Under the pieces are notes generated by a model, which was given only the letters and a program-made list of their open reading frames with translations, was not told where the DNA came from and searched no databases. Below, one piece after another: positions 18,126 to 27,215 of a stretch of 38,478 nucleotides of DNA (position 1 is its first letter; the number at the start of each line of letters is the position of its first letter). This DNA is from Alphaproteobacteria bacterium (GTDB lineage Bacteria > Pseudomonadota > Alphaproteobacteria > JAUXUR01): contig JAUYSY010000004.1 of NCBI GenBank assembly GCA_030696155.1, positions 1-38,478 of the forward strand. Direction: 5' to 3'. A program made the position numbers and the translations under genes.

Positions 18126-19235
18126 ATGAAAAAAACAATATTAACATTTTCTATTCTTCTTTCATTGGTCAGTTTCAATACATTCGCCGTTGATGATGAC
18201 AATATACTTGAAATCGAATCTTTATCTATTGATCAATATCTAACTATCGCAAGAGATGAATCAAAACCTGAAAATCAACGATTGAATGCTTGTTGCAGGT
18301 TGATAAACTTTCCTGAAAATACAATAGAAGAGACTCTATTTTTAGCCTTAGCTCTTGCAATTAGAGACTTTGCTATACATGCACAAGATGAAAATGTTAA
18401 ATTTTATGCTCTTTTCATATTTCATAATGTAGTTAAGTCTAGACTTTTAGAGTTTGTAGAAAACACAAATAATGAAACTGTTAAATGGGAAATGCTCGGT
18501 AAACTCTGGTATAAAGATACTTTATGTCGTGATTTATTAAGCCCAATATTGTTAGACCTTAGTCAACATGCAAAAGATGAAAAGAAAAAATTTTTAGCTT
18601 TTGGAATGCTCTGGCATTTCAAAAATAAAACTAATTTTGATGAATTAATCACCATAGGTTTGAATCTCATTGAAAGTGACCTTAATGAAAGTACAAAACT
18701 GACTCATATTATTGAATTATGGGATAGTATTAGGATAAAAGATACCCATCGCATTCGATTAACTCTTCTTCTTTTGGATTTTGCGTTGTATGCAAAAGAT
18801 GAAAAAGATAAAATCTGTGCGATCAAGATGTTATGGAATAACAAAGAAGCCAAGGCTGCACATCGTGACTTATTAATGCCTATGCTTTTGGATCTTGCTC
18901 AAAACGCTTCCGATAATTATATTCGTGAGTCATCCATATATCTAATAACCGATGATCTAGAAATTGTTATGCAATACGAATCAATATTAATTGGTGTATG
19001 GCAAAGACGGTTTAATGAAGAACCTCGCAATAAGATGCTTAAGTTGGAGACCTATTTAATATTTGGGGCACCATTCCAAGAAGAATTTAATCAGTTTGTA
19101 ATTGAGTGTTGGGCAATAATAACAAACGATGAAAAGCAAAAACTTTGTCAAAATATGATCAATCGTTTTGGTGCCGAAAATCCTCGTGTACAAGAATTAT
19201 TACTTTTATTTGGACGCGAAGGTGGACTTCGTTAG
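18126..19235 (+). CDS. Exported helical-repeat (HEAT-like) protein of unknown function
   Basis: A 369-residue protein with the signal peptide MKKTILTFSILLSLVSFNTF and cleavage near Ala22. The mature part is almost all helical. A repeating unit can be seen by eye: RDLLSPILLDLSQHAKDE with FGMLW, RLTLLLLDFALYAKDEKD with IKMLW, and RDLLMPMLLDLAQNASDN, with about 35-45 residues per unit. This pattern resembles HEAT or similar alpha-solenoid repeats, which usually bind other proteins. A Shine-Dalgarno AAGGTAG lies just before the ATG. The family is not recognised; a host- or envelope-protein-binding role is only a guess from the fold and export signal. Confidence 0.65.
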   Translation: MKKTILTFSILLSLVSFNTFAVDDDNILEIESLSIDQYLTIARDESKPENQRLNACCRLINFPENTIEETLFLALALAIRDFAIHAQDENVKFYALFIFHNVVKSRLLEFVENTNNETVKWEMLGKLWYKDTLCRDLLSPILLDLSQHAKDEKKKFLAFGMLWHFKNKTNFDELITIGLNLIESDLNESTKLTHIIELWDSIRIKDTHRIRLTLLLLDFALYAKDEKDKICAIKMLWNNKEAKAAHRDLLMPMLLDLAQNASDNYIRESSIYLITDDLEIVMQYESILIGVWQRRFNEEPRNKMLKLETYLIFGAPFQEEFNQFVIECWAIITNDEKQKLCQNMINRFGAENPRVQELLLLFGREGGLR

Positions 19236-19312
19236 GTGCATTATAATGTTTATGCAGATTTGTTATTAAAACTGAAAAATTCTTATTTTATTAAACTAAA
19301 TGGCAACAGTCC

Positions 19313-20503
19313 CTAATAAATCCTATCTAAAATTGATTTTTTTAAATCCATGAGTGTGCCACCCAAAAAGGGTGTTTCAAATCCTAATTTAGGGACTTCT
19401 TGATAGGCTTTATAAATCTGTTCTTTAGGCCAAGACATAATCAAATCATAGATTTCATTTCGAATATCATGATCATACAGAACGCTGCTCCAAAAATAGG
19501 CTGCTTTTGAAATCATTTCGGGCGTACCAGCATCCATCATACGGACTTCAAGATAGGATTTAAGACGAATTTCTGGAAATAAAGTTGTTAAATGATTGAC
19601 CCAATCGCCCATACTTGCTTGATATTGTTTTAATTTTTCAGCTTTATTTTCCCAAAAATCAATAAATTTAACGCCAAGCGCGTCAACATATTGATTGTCT
19701 CGCATAATGAAATACATGGGCACATTAAGCGCATAATCGATATAAGCTTTATATCCTATTGTATCATCAAAGACAAAAGGCAAAAGTCCAGATCGATCAT
19801 TATCGGTGTTTTGCCAAATATGTGTGCGATAAGATTCAAATCCTGTGTCTTTACCTTCAAGTGCTCTAGAATTGGCAAAAAGTGCAACGACGAAAGGTGT
19901 TAAAGCTGTTGCAATTCGGAATTTTTGAACCATGTCAGCTTCGGATGAAAAATCAAGATTTACCTGAATGCTTGATGTTCGAAGCATCATATCAAGGCCC
20001 ATAGATCCGACCATAGGCATATATTTCTTCATTAATACATAGCGTGATTTTGGTACTTGTGCCATATCGTCGCGTTTGGCAGTGGGATGGACGCCTGTCC
20101 ATAAAATCTGGCCATTTAAGGAAGGTAATATTTGATGAAGATCTTTTAAATGTTGGTTTATTTCGTGCGTGACATCTTCCAAATTGCTATGCGGTGCACC
20201 ACTTAATTCCAATTGACCGCCTGGTTCTAAAGATATAATTGTTTTATCTTTTTTGAGCCCAATAATGTGGGTCTTATCATAAATAGGTTCCCAAGCTTTT
20301 GCTTGTAGTTTTTCAAAAATTGCTAAAATGCTTTGATGGCCTTCATAAGCGAATGGTTTTTTGGTGTCTTTATCAACGATAAATTTTTCATGTTCGACAC
20401 CAATTTTCCAAGATTCTTCTGGTTTTTCAGCAGTTAAAAAATAATCTATAAGTTGGTCATAGGATGTTAGACGCGTATCGTTTTCAGAATTAAGTGTAGA
20501 CAT
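19313..20503 (-). CDS. gshA: Glutamate-cysteine ligase, probably C-terminally shortened
   Basis: First enzyme of glutathione synthesis, of the alphaproteobacterial/plant type (GCS2-like). Characteristic stretches include WKIGVEHEKFIVD, ISLEPGGQLELSGAP and MMLRTSSIQVNLDF. The product is 396 residues and stops soon after GFETPFLGGTLMDLKKSI; relatives I remember run about 450-460 residues, so some 55 residues seem to be missing at the end. I find no continuation in other frames before 19236. The ATG at 20503 overlaps the rsmE stop (TGATG), indicating coupling. The active-site region is intact, so it may still be functional. Confidence 0.88.
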   Translation of the reverse strand: MSTLNSENDTRLTSYDQLIDYFLTAEKPEESWKIGVEHEKFIVDKDTKKPFAYEGHQSILAIFEKLQAKAWEPIYDKTHIIGLKKDKTIISLEPGGQLELSGAPHSNLEDVTHEINQHLKDLHQILPSLNGQILWTGVHPTAKRDDMAQVPKSRYVLMKKYMPMVGSMGLDMMLRTSSIQVNLDFSSEADMVQKFRIATALTPFVVALFANSRALEGKDTGFESYRTHIWQNTDNDRSGLLPFVFDDTIGYKAYIDYALNVPMYFIMRDNQYVDALGVKFIDFWENKAEKLKQYQASMGDWVNHLTTLFPEIRLKSYLEVRMMDAGTPEMISKAAYFWSSVLYDHDIRNEIYDLIMSWPKEQIYKAYQEVPKLGFETPFLGGTLMDLKKSILDRIY

Positions 20504-21261
20504 CAAGAATTTCCATGAAATTTATAAGCCATAAGGCATGAAAGACCAAAAATTGCAGCCGTTTCGGCGCGTAAAATATTTGGGCCTAAATGGCAGGGTT
20601 TAACAAAGGGTAATGATCTTAAGTAATGGCGTTCAGTCGTTGAAAAACCACCTTCAGGACCGATTAATAGATCTATTTTAGAGCAATTTTGTGTAGAAAG
20701 CACCTCTATTATAGAAGGAGCATTTTGTGTTTCATCTGCAAATAACAAAATACGGTTTGGGTCATAGTTGGAAAGCGCAGTTTTCAAGGGTTGAATGGCT
20801 TGAAAAGAAGGGATATCCAATCGTTCGCATTGTTCTGACGCTTCAATTGCATTTAGGTGTAATTTTTCTAAATTAACATCCCGATTTTGCGTGAATTCTG
20901 TAATAATCGGACAAAATTGTTGAATGCCTAATTCTGTTGCTTTTTCAATCATCATATCAAGACGTTTGGGTTTTAAAGGTGCAAAATAAAGATGTACATC
21001 AGGTGAGGCTTTGAAATCATTTATTTTCTCAATAATCGTGATGCTAAGACTTTTCTTGGATAATAAACTTATTTGTGCTTTCCACAAACCTGATTTTCCA
21101 TCAAAAACAAGTAAAAAATCTTCTAGCTTTTTACGTAAGACATGGTGTAGGTAATGAAAGGCAGATTCTTTTAATTCAATGGCTTTATGGTCGAAAAGAA
21201 TATCATCTATATATAAACGAGGTAGATTAATGGGCAAATTATGGTTAGAACGTTTGAGCAT
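20503..21261 (-). CDS. rsmE: 16S rRNA (uracil-1498-N3)-methyltransferase RsmE
   Basis: A SPOUT-class methyltransferase that modifies U1498 of 16S rRNA. It has 252 residues: an N-terminal PUA-like domain (about 13-85), then the knotted SPOUT domain with IEKATELG at 105-112, ASEQCER at 141-147, the SAM-binding LIGPEGGFS at 199-207 and LGPNILRAETA near the end. It is coupled to gshA downstream. Its 5' end overlaps the divergent ubiA gene by about 32 nt. A TTG at 21237 would give a shorter protein and still overlap. Confidence 0.94.
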   Translation of the reverse strand: MLKRSNHNLPINLPRLYIDDILFDHKAIELKESAFHYLHHVLRKKLEDFLLVFDGKSGLWKAQISLLSKKSLSITIIEKINDFKASPDVHLYFAPLKPKRLDMMIEKATELGIQQFCPIITEFTQNRDVNLEKLHLNAIEASEQCERLDIPSFQAIQPLKTALSNYDPNRILLFADETQNAPSIIEVLSTQNCSKIDLLIGPEGGFSTTERHYLRSLPFVKPCHLGPNILRAETAAIFGLSCLMAYKFHGNS

Positions 21262-22093
21262 ATTTGACCCATATCTAAAATTGATGCGCCTTCATAGGCC
21301 TGTTGGCGCTTTTTTGCTTTTGCTTCCTTGTTTATGGGGCTTAAGTCTTGGAAATACAAGCCCATCCTTCCATTATATTGTATTATTTGTGCTTGGTGCC
21401 CTTTTAATGCGTGGCGCAGGTTGCGTTATTAATGATCTTGCTGATATTGATATTGATCGCAAAGTTGAGCGTACAAAAATTCGACCACTCGCTTCACAAA
21501 CATTAACACGCTTGAATGCCATTATTTTTTTAGGTTTTTTATTGTTGCCGAGTCTTTTGATTCTGCTGCAATTTCCTTTGCGTGTTATTTATTGGGGGAT
21601 GGGCTCTTTGAGTCTTGTGGCTTTATATCCTTTTATGAAACGTATTACCTATTGGCCGCAATTATTTCTAGGCTTTACGTTTAATTACGGCGTGCTTTTA
21701 GGGTATTTAACTTATCACGAAGAATTATCCGTAAGCTGTCTTTGCTTATATATTGCAGGTATTTTTTGGACACTTGGTTATGATACGATTTATGCGCATC
21801 AAGATAAAAAAGATGATGTATTGATCGGCGTTAAATCAACAGCTTTGTTATTTAAAGAAAAAACACCGTATTTTCTGTTGGTTGTTTATACGATGGCAAT
21901 AGGGCTCATTCTGATAGCAGGCTATTTGGAAAGTCGAAATTACGTTTTTTATATGTTAATAAATGTCGCCTTGCTTCAATTAATTTGGCAAATCACGACG
22001 TTAGAATTAAATAATGGCCAAGATTGTCAGAAGAAATTCGAATCAAATGTCATTTTTGGATTAATTGTTTTTTTTGCGTTTTATCTGAGTTAG
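21230..22093 (+). CDS. ubiA: 4-hydroxybenzoate polyprenyltransferase
   Basis: An inner-membrane prenyltransferase that attaches the polyprenyl tail to 4-hydroxybenzoate in ubiquinone synthesis. It has 287 residues and about eight or nine hydrophobic helices. The two Mg-diphosphate-binding motifs are present: NDLADIDIDRKVERT from residue 68 and YDTIYAHQDKKDD at 184-196. MRLHRPVGAFLLLLPCLWGL at 19-38 is typical of UbiA. The ATG at 21230 follows GAGGT and is preferred to the upstream ATG at 21179, which would run far into rsmE. Ubiquinone and c-type cytochromes (ccm genes) together imply aerobic respiration. Confidence 0.95.
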   Translation: MGKLWLERLSIFDPYLKLMRLHRPVGAFLLLLPCLWGLSLGNTSPSFHYIVLFVLGALLMRGAGCVINDLADIDIDRKVERTKIRPLASQTLTRLNAIIFLGFLLLPSLLILLQFPLRVIYWGMGSLSLVALYPFMKRITYWPQLFLGFTFNYGVLLGYLTYHEELSVSCLCLYIAGIFWTLGYDTIYAHQDKKDDVLIGVKSTALLFKEKTPYFLLVVYTMAIGLILIAGYLESRNYVFYMLINVALLQLIWQITTLELNNGQDCQKKFESNVIFGLIVFFAFYLS

Positions 22094-22130
22094 AATAAAT
22101 AAGGTATAAATCTTCTTTATAGATGCGCCC

Positions 22131-22238
22131 AAATTATGAGGCAAAGTCTAGAAAGGGAGAGAACCGGAACGGAGTGTACTTCTTCGTACATGAGTACCGG
22201 AATCGCAGGCCTGACGACGAATTTGCCCATAGGATGGG
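22131..22238 (+). repeat. Family B palindromic repeat, copy 2
   Basis: Same element as 3871-3978. Its hairpin spans 22164-22200. The plus-strand frame is open (AKSRKGENRNG, then FVHEYRNRRPDDEFAHR) and is in phase with the MaoC-type gene 20 nt downstream, which has its own strong ribosome-binding site. Confidence 0.9.
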
Positions 22239-22257
22239 TGCTATCCAGGAGGAAAAA

Positions 22258-22713
22258 ATGACTGAATCTAAATCTAAGGGATACTTTTTCGAAGAATTAT
22301 CGGTGGGTATGAGCGATTCATATTCGCATCAAGTATCAGATCAAGATATAAAAGATTTTGCACGTATTTCGGGCGATCATAATGCAGTCCATCTTGATGA
22401 AGAATTTGCAAAAAACACCATGTTTAAAGGTCGTATTGCGCATGGCATGCTTTCCGCGAGTTATATCTCGACTGTTTTAGGCACAAAACTCCCTGGACCT
22501 GGCTCGATTTATGTCAGCCAAAATATTCGTTTCAAACGACCAGTGCGTATTGGTGATGTTGTTGAAGCCAAAGTTTCTGTTTTAAGCCTGAATCCAGATA
22601 AAAAATTCGTCGATTTAAAGACGGAATGTTACGTGAATGGTCAGATTGTGATGGAAGGCGAGGCAACCATTATGGTGCCATCGCAAGTGCAGAAACAAGC
22701 AGCTTCTCGATAA
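22258..22713 (+). CDS. MaoC-like (R)-specific enoyl-CoA hydratase
   Basis: A hot-dog-fold hydratase of 151 residues of the MaoC/PhaJ family, which hydrates trans-2-enoyl-CoA to (R)-3-hydroxyacyl-CoA. The catalytic hydratase-2 motif is visible as FARISGDHNAVHLDEEFA, with Asp40 and His45, followed by GRIAHGMLSASYIS. AGGAGG lies just before the ATG at 22258 and settles the start. The frame extends upstream through a family B repeat, but those codons are not needed. A terminator follows. The physiological substrate is open: fatty-acid or PHA-type metabolism are both possible. Confidence 0.88.
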   Translation: MTESKSKGYFFEELSVGMSDSYSHQVSDQDIKDFARISGDHNAVHLDEEFAKNTMFKGRIAHGMLSASYISTVLGTKLPGPGSIYVSQNIRFKRPVRIGDVVEAKVSVLSLNPDKKFVDLKTECYVNGQIVMEGEATIMVPSQVQKQAASR

Positions 22714-22723
22714 AACAATTAAG

Positions 22724-22747
22724 TAGGCCAGTATTCTGGCCTATTTA
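22724..22747 (+). terminator. Rho-independent terminator of the MaoC-like gene
   Basis: TAGGCCAG, loop TATT, then CTGGCCTA forms a perfect 8-bp stem 11 nt after the stop, followed by a short T-rich stretch (TTTA). Confidence 0.75.
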
Positions 22748-22755
22748 TCAGTTTG

Positions 22756-23190
22756 TTAATTTATGGTCATATGCTTTGATTGCATTTTATGTAGGCCAGT
22801 TACTTCCCTTATAAAATCACGTGCTTCTTGTTCCTTTATTTTGACAGCAGCGTTTTTTTGAGCATCATTCATACAGGCTTCTTGAAATTCTTTTTGAGCA
22901 TTTTCTATTTTAGGGTTTAAAATTGGCCCATTGGTAATTTTATTAAGAATTTGTCCTATTTCATCTGACCAAATTTTCTGTTGTGGATCGTTTGGTTGAT
23001 TCATTATATTTTCTTGCAATATACGTAATCTTTCTTTTTCTTCGGGTGTGATTTTTATTTGTTTCATCGATTCATCTGCTATTGAAATGAGTTTATTATA
23101 GCTTTCAGAACAAATATCAGCATAAGCGATATGATTGTTAATTGAACAAAATAAAAAATATGTTGATAATATAAACAAGTATTTCTCCAT
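22756..23190 (-). CDS. Small exported protein of unknown function
   Basis: I do not recognise this 144-residue product. It has a signal peptide (MEKYLFILSTYFLFCSINNH, likely cleavage after IAYA) and a hydrophilic, mostly helical mature part. Two mature cysteines (ADICSES, EACMND) could form a disulfide. AAGGAG sits 6 nt before the ATG. It is divergent from ileS and convergent with the MaoC-type gene. Confidence 0.65.
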   Translation of the reverse strand: MEKYLFILSTYFLFCSINNHIAYADICSESYNKLISIADESMKQIKITPEEKERLRILQENIMNQPNDPQQKIWSDEIGQILNKITNGPILNPKIENAQKEFQEACMNDAQKNAAVKIKEQEARDFIREVTGLHKMQSKHMTIN

Positions 23191-23378
23191 TAGAGTCTCC
23201 TTGTCAAAATTTGTTTATATTTTAATTGTAATTTATTTTATATTAATGTTCAATAAGACAATTAATGGATTGTCTATACATAAAAGAACAGAAATGCTTA
23301 TGCGAAGATAGCTATAGTGAAAATCGCATTTTTTTGGTATAAACATATAGACTTTAAGAAGGTATAAAGGAATACATC

Positions 23379-26174
23379 ATGGACGTTAAAGACAGCGTAT
23401 TTTTACCCAAAACAAATTTTGCCATGCGTGCGAATTTGGTGGAGCGTGAGCCAGATTTATTGGCTTATTGGGAAAAAATTGGTCTCTTTGACAAAATTAG
23501 AAAGGATAGTAAAAATCGTCCTAAATTTGTGCTTCATGATGGTCCACCTTTTGCCAATGGTCATATCCATTTAGGCACAGCGCTTAATAAAGTGTTAAAA
23601 GACGTTATTAACCGTTTGCAACAAATGCAAGGCAAGGATGCTTATTATATTCCAGGCTGGGATTGTCACGGACTGCCGATTGAATGGAAAATCGAAGAAA
23701 AATATCGCAAAGATGGCAAAGACAAAGATTCTATTTCGCCTTTAGAATTTCGTGAAGAATGTCGTCAATTTGCAAAGGGTTGGATTGATGTACAGCGCGC
23801 TGAATTTAAACGTATTGGCGTTGTAGGTGATTGGGACAATCCTTATGTCACGATGAGCATTGATGCTGAAGCTGAAATTTATAAAGAACTCACGCATTTT
23901 GTTTTATCGGATCAATTTTATCGTGGGTTCCGCCCTGTTATGTGGTCTGTTGTTGAAAAAACGACCTTGGCAGAAGCTGAAGTTGAATATTACGACAAAC
24001 AATCCTCGTCTATTTATGTGGCCTTCCCTATTGTAAAACCAGGCCATGAATCACTTAAAGATACACAAGCTATTATTTGGACAACAACACCTTGGACGAT
24101 ACCTGGGAACCGTGCGATTGCTTATGGTCCTGAAATTGATTATGTCGTTATTACATGTGATAAAGGCAGATTCTTAATAGCCGCTGATTTACTAGGGGAT
24201 GTTCAACAAAATTGTGCATTTGCTGATGTTAAAATTGTTGCGCAATTAAAAGGCGAGCAGCTTGAAGGCACGATAGCCACACATCCTTTTAATGGGTTGG
24301 GATATGATTTTGAAGTGCCACTTCTGCCTGGTGATCACGTCATCACAAGTCAAGGAACAGGACTTGTGCATACAGCGCCTGGTCATGGTGAAGACGATTT
24401 TTACTTGGGTAAAAAATTCAATCTTGAAGTGCCTCAAACGGTGGATGTTGATGGGACATATTATAAACATGTGCCGCAATTTGCAGGGCAGCATGTTTTT
24501 AAAGCCGATAAAGCGGTGATGGAATTACTCGAAAAACAATCCAAATTATTAGCGTCAACCCAAATTACCCATTCTTATCCCCATTCATGGCGCTCCAAAG
24601 CGCCCTTGATTTACAGAACCGTTCCACAATGGTTTATTCCTGTCCAACATGGCGGGCTTAAAGATGTAGTGCTGAAAGCCATTGACGATACAAGATGGAT
24701 TCCTGATACAGGCCGCAATCGTATTCGATCAATGGTTGAGAACAGGCCTGATTGGTGTATTTCACGCCAACGTGTTTGGGGCGTGCCGATCGCTATTTTT
24801 GTCCATAAAGAAACAGGCGCAATCCTTAAAGATCCAAAAGTTTTCGCTCGTATTTATGATGCGTTTAAAGAAAAAGGGTCTGACGTTTGGTTTGAAGGAA
24901 ATTACGCGCGCTTTTTAGAGCCTGATTATAATCTTGATGATTATGAGCCCATTAAAGATATTATTGATGTTTGGTTTGAATCAGGGACAACACACCGTTT
25001 TGTGCTTGATAAACGCAAAGAAGTTTCATGGCCTGCAGATTTATATCTTGAAGGATCAGATCAGCATCGTGGTTGGTTCCAATCTTCCTTGCTTGTAGCA
25101 TGCGGCAATGGTGGTAAAGCGCCGTTTAAAACAGTTTTAACGCATGGTTTTATCGTTGATGATAAAGGGCGCAAAATATCGAAATCTTTGGGCAATGGGA
25201 TCGCATTGTCGCAAGTGATTGATCAATATGGCGCCGATATTTTAAGACTTTGGTTGGTGAGCACCAATTACACAGAAGATATTCGTGTCAGTATGGATAT
25301 CATTAAACAACATTCTGAAGTCTATCGTAAAATCCGTAATACATTGCGCTTTGTGCTGGGGAATCTTGATGGATTCAAGCAAGAAGAGCGTCTTGATTAC
25401 AAAGATCTGCCTGAACTTGAGCAGTGGATCTTACATCGTTTATACGAACTCGATCAAAAATTGATCGAGATGAACCAAAGCTTCAATCTTAATTCATTTT
25501 ACTCAGAGCTACACACCTTCTGTACAACAGATTTATCGGCGTTTTATTTCGATATTCGAAAAGATAGTTTATATTGTGATGCGGTGACGTCGCTTAAAAG
25601 ACGTGCTTGTCGTACAGTTTTGGATATCCTTTTCAATTATTTATCCAAATGGCTTGCACCCGTTTTATGTTTCACGATTGAAGATGCATTTTTCGCGCGT
25701 TACCCTGATGCGCAAGAAAAACAAGATTCAATTCATCTCCATCAAATTGAACGTGTGCCTTCTTCTTGGTCCAATCCAGCGATTGATGAAAAATGGCAAA
25801 AAATCCGTGATATTCGTTCTGTTATTACGGGCGCTATAGAAATTGAACGCGCACAAAAGAAATTGGGTTCAAGTCTTCAAGCCCATCCTCATATTGAATT
25901 ATCGAAGGAATATTTGGATCTTGTGAATGGATTAGATTTAGCTGAAATTTCGATTAGTTCCAACGTGACAACGCAAGAAAACCTCACTGGCCCTCTTTTT
26001 GAATTGCTTGAAACACCAGGCATTAAAGTACAAATTCATTTGGCTGAGGGTGAAAAATGTGTGCGATGCTGGCGTATTTTGGAAGAGGTTGCTCCTAAAG
26101 TAGAACCCAAAACATGTGATCGTTGTGAAGAAGCCCTCCATGATGCGCAGCAAAATTTAAAACAAACGGCTTAA
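23379..26174 (+). CDS. ileS: Isoleucyl-tRNA synthetase
   Basis: A class I aminoacyl-tRNA synthetase that charges tRNA-Ile and edits misactivated valine. It has 931 residues, with an N-terminal Rossmann domain, a CP1 editing domain (TTTPWTIPGNRAIAYG at about 234-249) and a KISKS box (GRKISKSLGNGI). The HIGH box reads HLGT within FANGHIHLGTALNKVLKD, so the last His is Thr. The C-terminal zinc knuckle has four Cys (CVRCWR and CDRC). AAGGA precedes the ATG. accA starts about 10 nt after the stop, so the two probably share a transcript. Confidence 0.97.
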   Translation: MDVKDSVFLPKTNFAMRANLVEREPDLLAYWEKIGLFDKIRKDSKNRPKFVLHDGPPFANGHIHLGTALNKVLKDVINRLQQMQGKDAYYIPGWDCHGLPIEWKIEEKYRKDGKDKDSISPLEFREECRQFAKGWIDVQRAEFKRIGVVGDWDNPYVTMSIDAEAEIYKELTHFVLSDQFYRGFRPVMWSVVEKTTLAEAEVEYYDKQSSSIYVAFPIVKPGHESLKDTQAIIWTTTPWTIPGNRAIAYGPEIDYVVITCDKGRFLIAADLLGDVQQNCAFADVKIVAQLKGEQLEGTIATHPFNGLGYDFEVPLLPGDHVITSQGTGLVHTAPGHGEDDFYLGKKFNLEVPQTVDVDGTYYKHVPQFAGQHVFKADKAVMELLEKQSKLLASTQITHSYPHSWRSKAPLIYRTVPQWFIPVQHGGLKDVVLKAIDDTRWIPDTGRNRIRSMVENRPDWCISRQRVWGVPIAIFVHKETGAILKDPKVFARIYDAFKEKGSDVWFEGNYARFLEPDYNLDDYEPIKDIIDVWFESGTTHRFVLDKRKEVSWPADLYLEGSDQHRGWFQSSLLVACGNGGKAPFKTVLTHGFIVDDKGRKISKSLGNGIALSQVIDQYGADILRLWLVSTNYTEDIRVSMDIIKQHSEVYRKIRNTLRFVLGNLDGFKQEERLDYKDLPELEQWILHRLYELDQKLIEMNQSFNLNSFYSELHTFCTTDLSAFYFDIRKDSLYCDAVTSLKRRACRTVLDILFNYLSKWLAPVLCFTIEDAFFARYPDAQEKQDSIHLHQIERVPSSWSNPAIDEKWQKIRDIRSVITGAIEIERAQKKLGSSLQAHPHIELSKEYLDLVNGLDLAEISISSNVTTQENLTGPLFELLETPGIKVQIHLAEGEKCVRCWRILEEVAPKVEPKTCDRCEEALHDAQQNLKQTA

Positions 26175-26184
26175 GGATTTATTG

Positions 26185-27144
26185 ATGTATCAAGCTCTTG
26201 ATTTTGAGGCACCTATTCTAGAACTTGAAGGCAAAATTGAGGAATTACGCCATATAAGCGGCGGTTCTAATGTCAATATTGCTGATGAAGTTGATAAATT
26301 ACAAAACAAAGTATCCAAACTTTTAAAGCAAATTTATGGAAAATTAACGCCTTATCAAAAAATACAAGTGGCACGTCATCCGCAACGTCCGCGTTTGAAA
26401 GATTTTATTCAAGGATTCGTTCAAGATTTTGTACCTTTAGCGGGTGATCGTCTTTTCGCTGAGGATCAAGCCATTATCGGCGGCATTGGTCGCATTAAAG
26501 GCTATGCCGCTGTTATTATTGGGCATGAGCGCGGATCTGATACGGAATCAAGATTGCGGCATAATTTTGGGATGGCGAGACCAGAAGGCTACCGCAAAGC
26601 ACAACGTTTAATGGATCTCGCTGATCGTTTAAAATTACCTGTTATTTGTTTGGTGGATACGGCAGGCGCCTATCCTGGACTTGATGCTGAAACACGTGGA
26701 CAAGCAGAAGCCATTGCACGATCGATCGAAAAATGCTTGACCATTAAAACGCCCTTAATTTCAATTATTACCGGTGAAGGTGGATCAGGTGGTGCAATCG
26801 CACTCGCCGTTGCTGATCAAATTTTCATGTTCGAACATGCTGTTTATTCCGTTATTTCAGCAGAAGGCTGTGCCTCTATTTTATGGCGCAGTGCTGATTA
26901 TAAAGTAACAGCCGCCGAAGCTTTGAAATTAACGGCGCAAGATTTATTAAAATTAAAAGTGATTGATGGTATTATTCCCGAACCATTAGGTGGCGCGCAT
27001 CGTGTACCGCAAGAGGCAATTCATAAATTAAGCGATACACTCGAACGGGCCCTCAAAGAATTAATCGGCGTTGATGGTAGCGTTTTACGAGAAAAACGCC
27101 GTGCAAAGTTTATTGAAATGGGGCGTGTTGGGATTGTAGGTTGA
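26185..27144 (+). CDS. accA: Acetyl-CoA carboxylase carboxyltransferase subunit alpha
   Basis: The alpha subunit of the carboxyltransferase that, with AccD, moves the carboxyl group from biotin to acetyl-CoA in the first step of fatty-acid synthesis. It has 319 residues, the usual length. The crotonase-like core shows LVDTAGAYPGLDAETRGQAE, then ITGEGGSGGAIALAVAD and VISAEGCASILWR. The ATG at 26185 is preferred over the TTG just before it, with AAGGA about 8 nt upstream. It follows ileS closely in the same direction. Confidence 0.97.
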   Translation: MYQALDFEAPILELEGKIEELRHISGGSNVNIADEVDKLQNKVSKLLKQIYGKLTPYQKIQVARHPQRPRLKDFIQGFVQDFVPLAGDRLFAEDQAIIGGIGRIKGYAAVIIGHERGSDTESRLRHNFGMARPEGYRKAQRLMDLADRLKLPVICLVDTAGAYPGLDAETRGQAEAIARSIEKCLTIKTPLISIITGEGGSGGAIALAVADQIFMFEHAVYSVISAEGCASILWRSADYKVTAAEALKLTAQDLLKLKVIDGIIPEPLGGAHRVPQEAIHKLSDTLERALKELIGVDGSVLREKRRAKFIEMGRVGIVG

Positions 27145-27215
27145 TTGTTTAAAGAGATGATCAAATAGCGAACAAATTATCAACATTTTATGGAGCGTTG
27201 TAGAATACTTAGCTT

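Noticed and set aside
23191..23378. T-box or other tRNA-sensing leader upstream of ileS
   Set aside because: No T-box sequence or terminator hairpin is visible, and the mechanism is not expected in this lineage.
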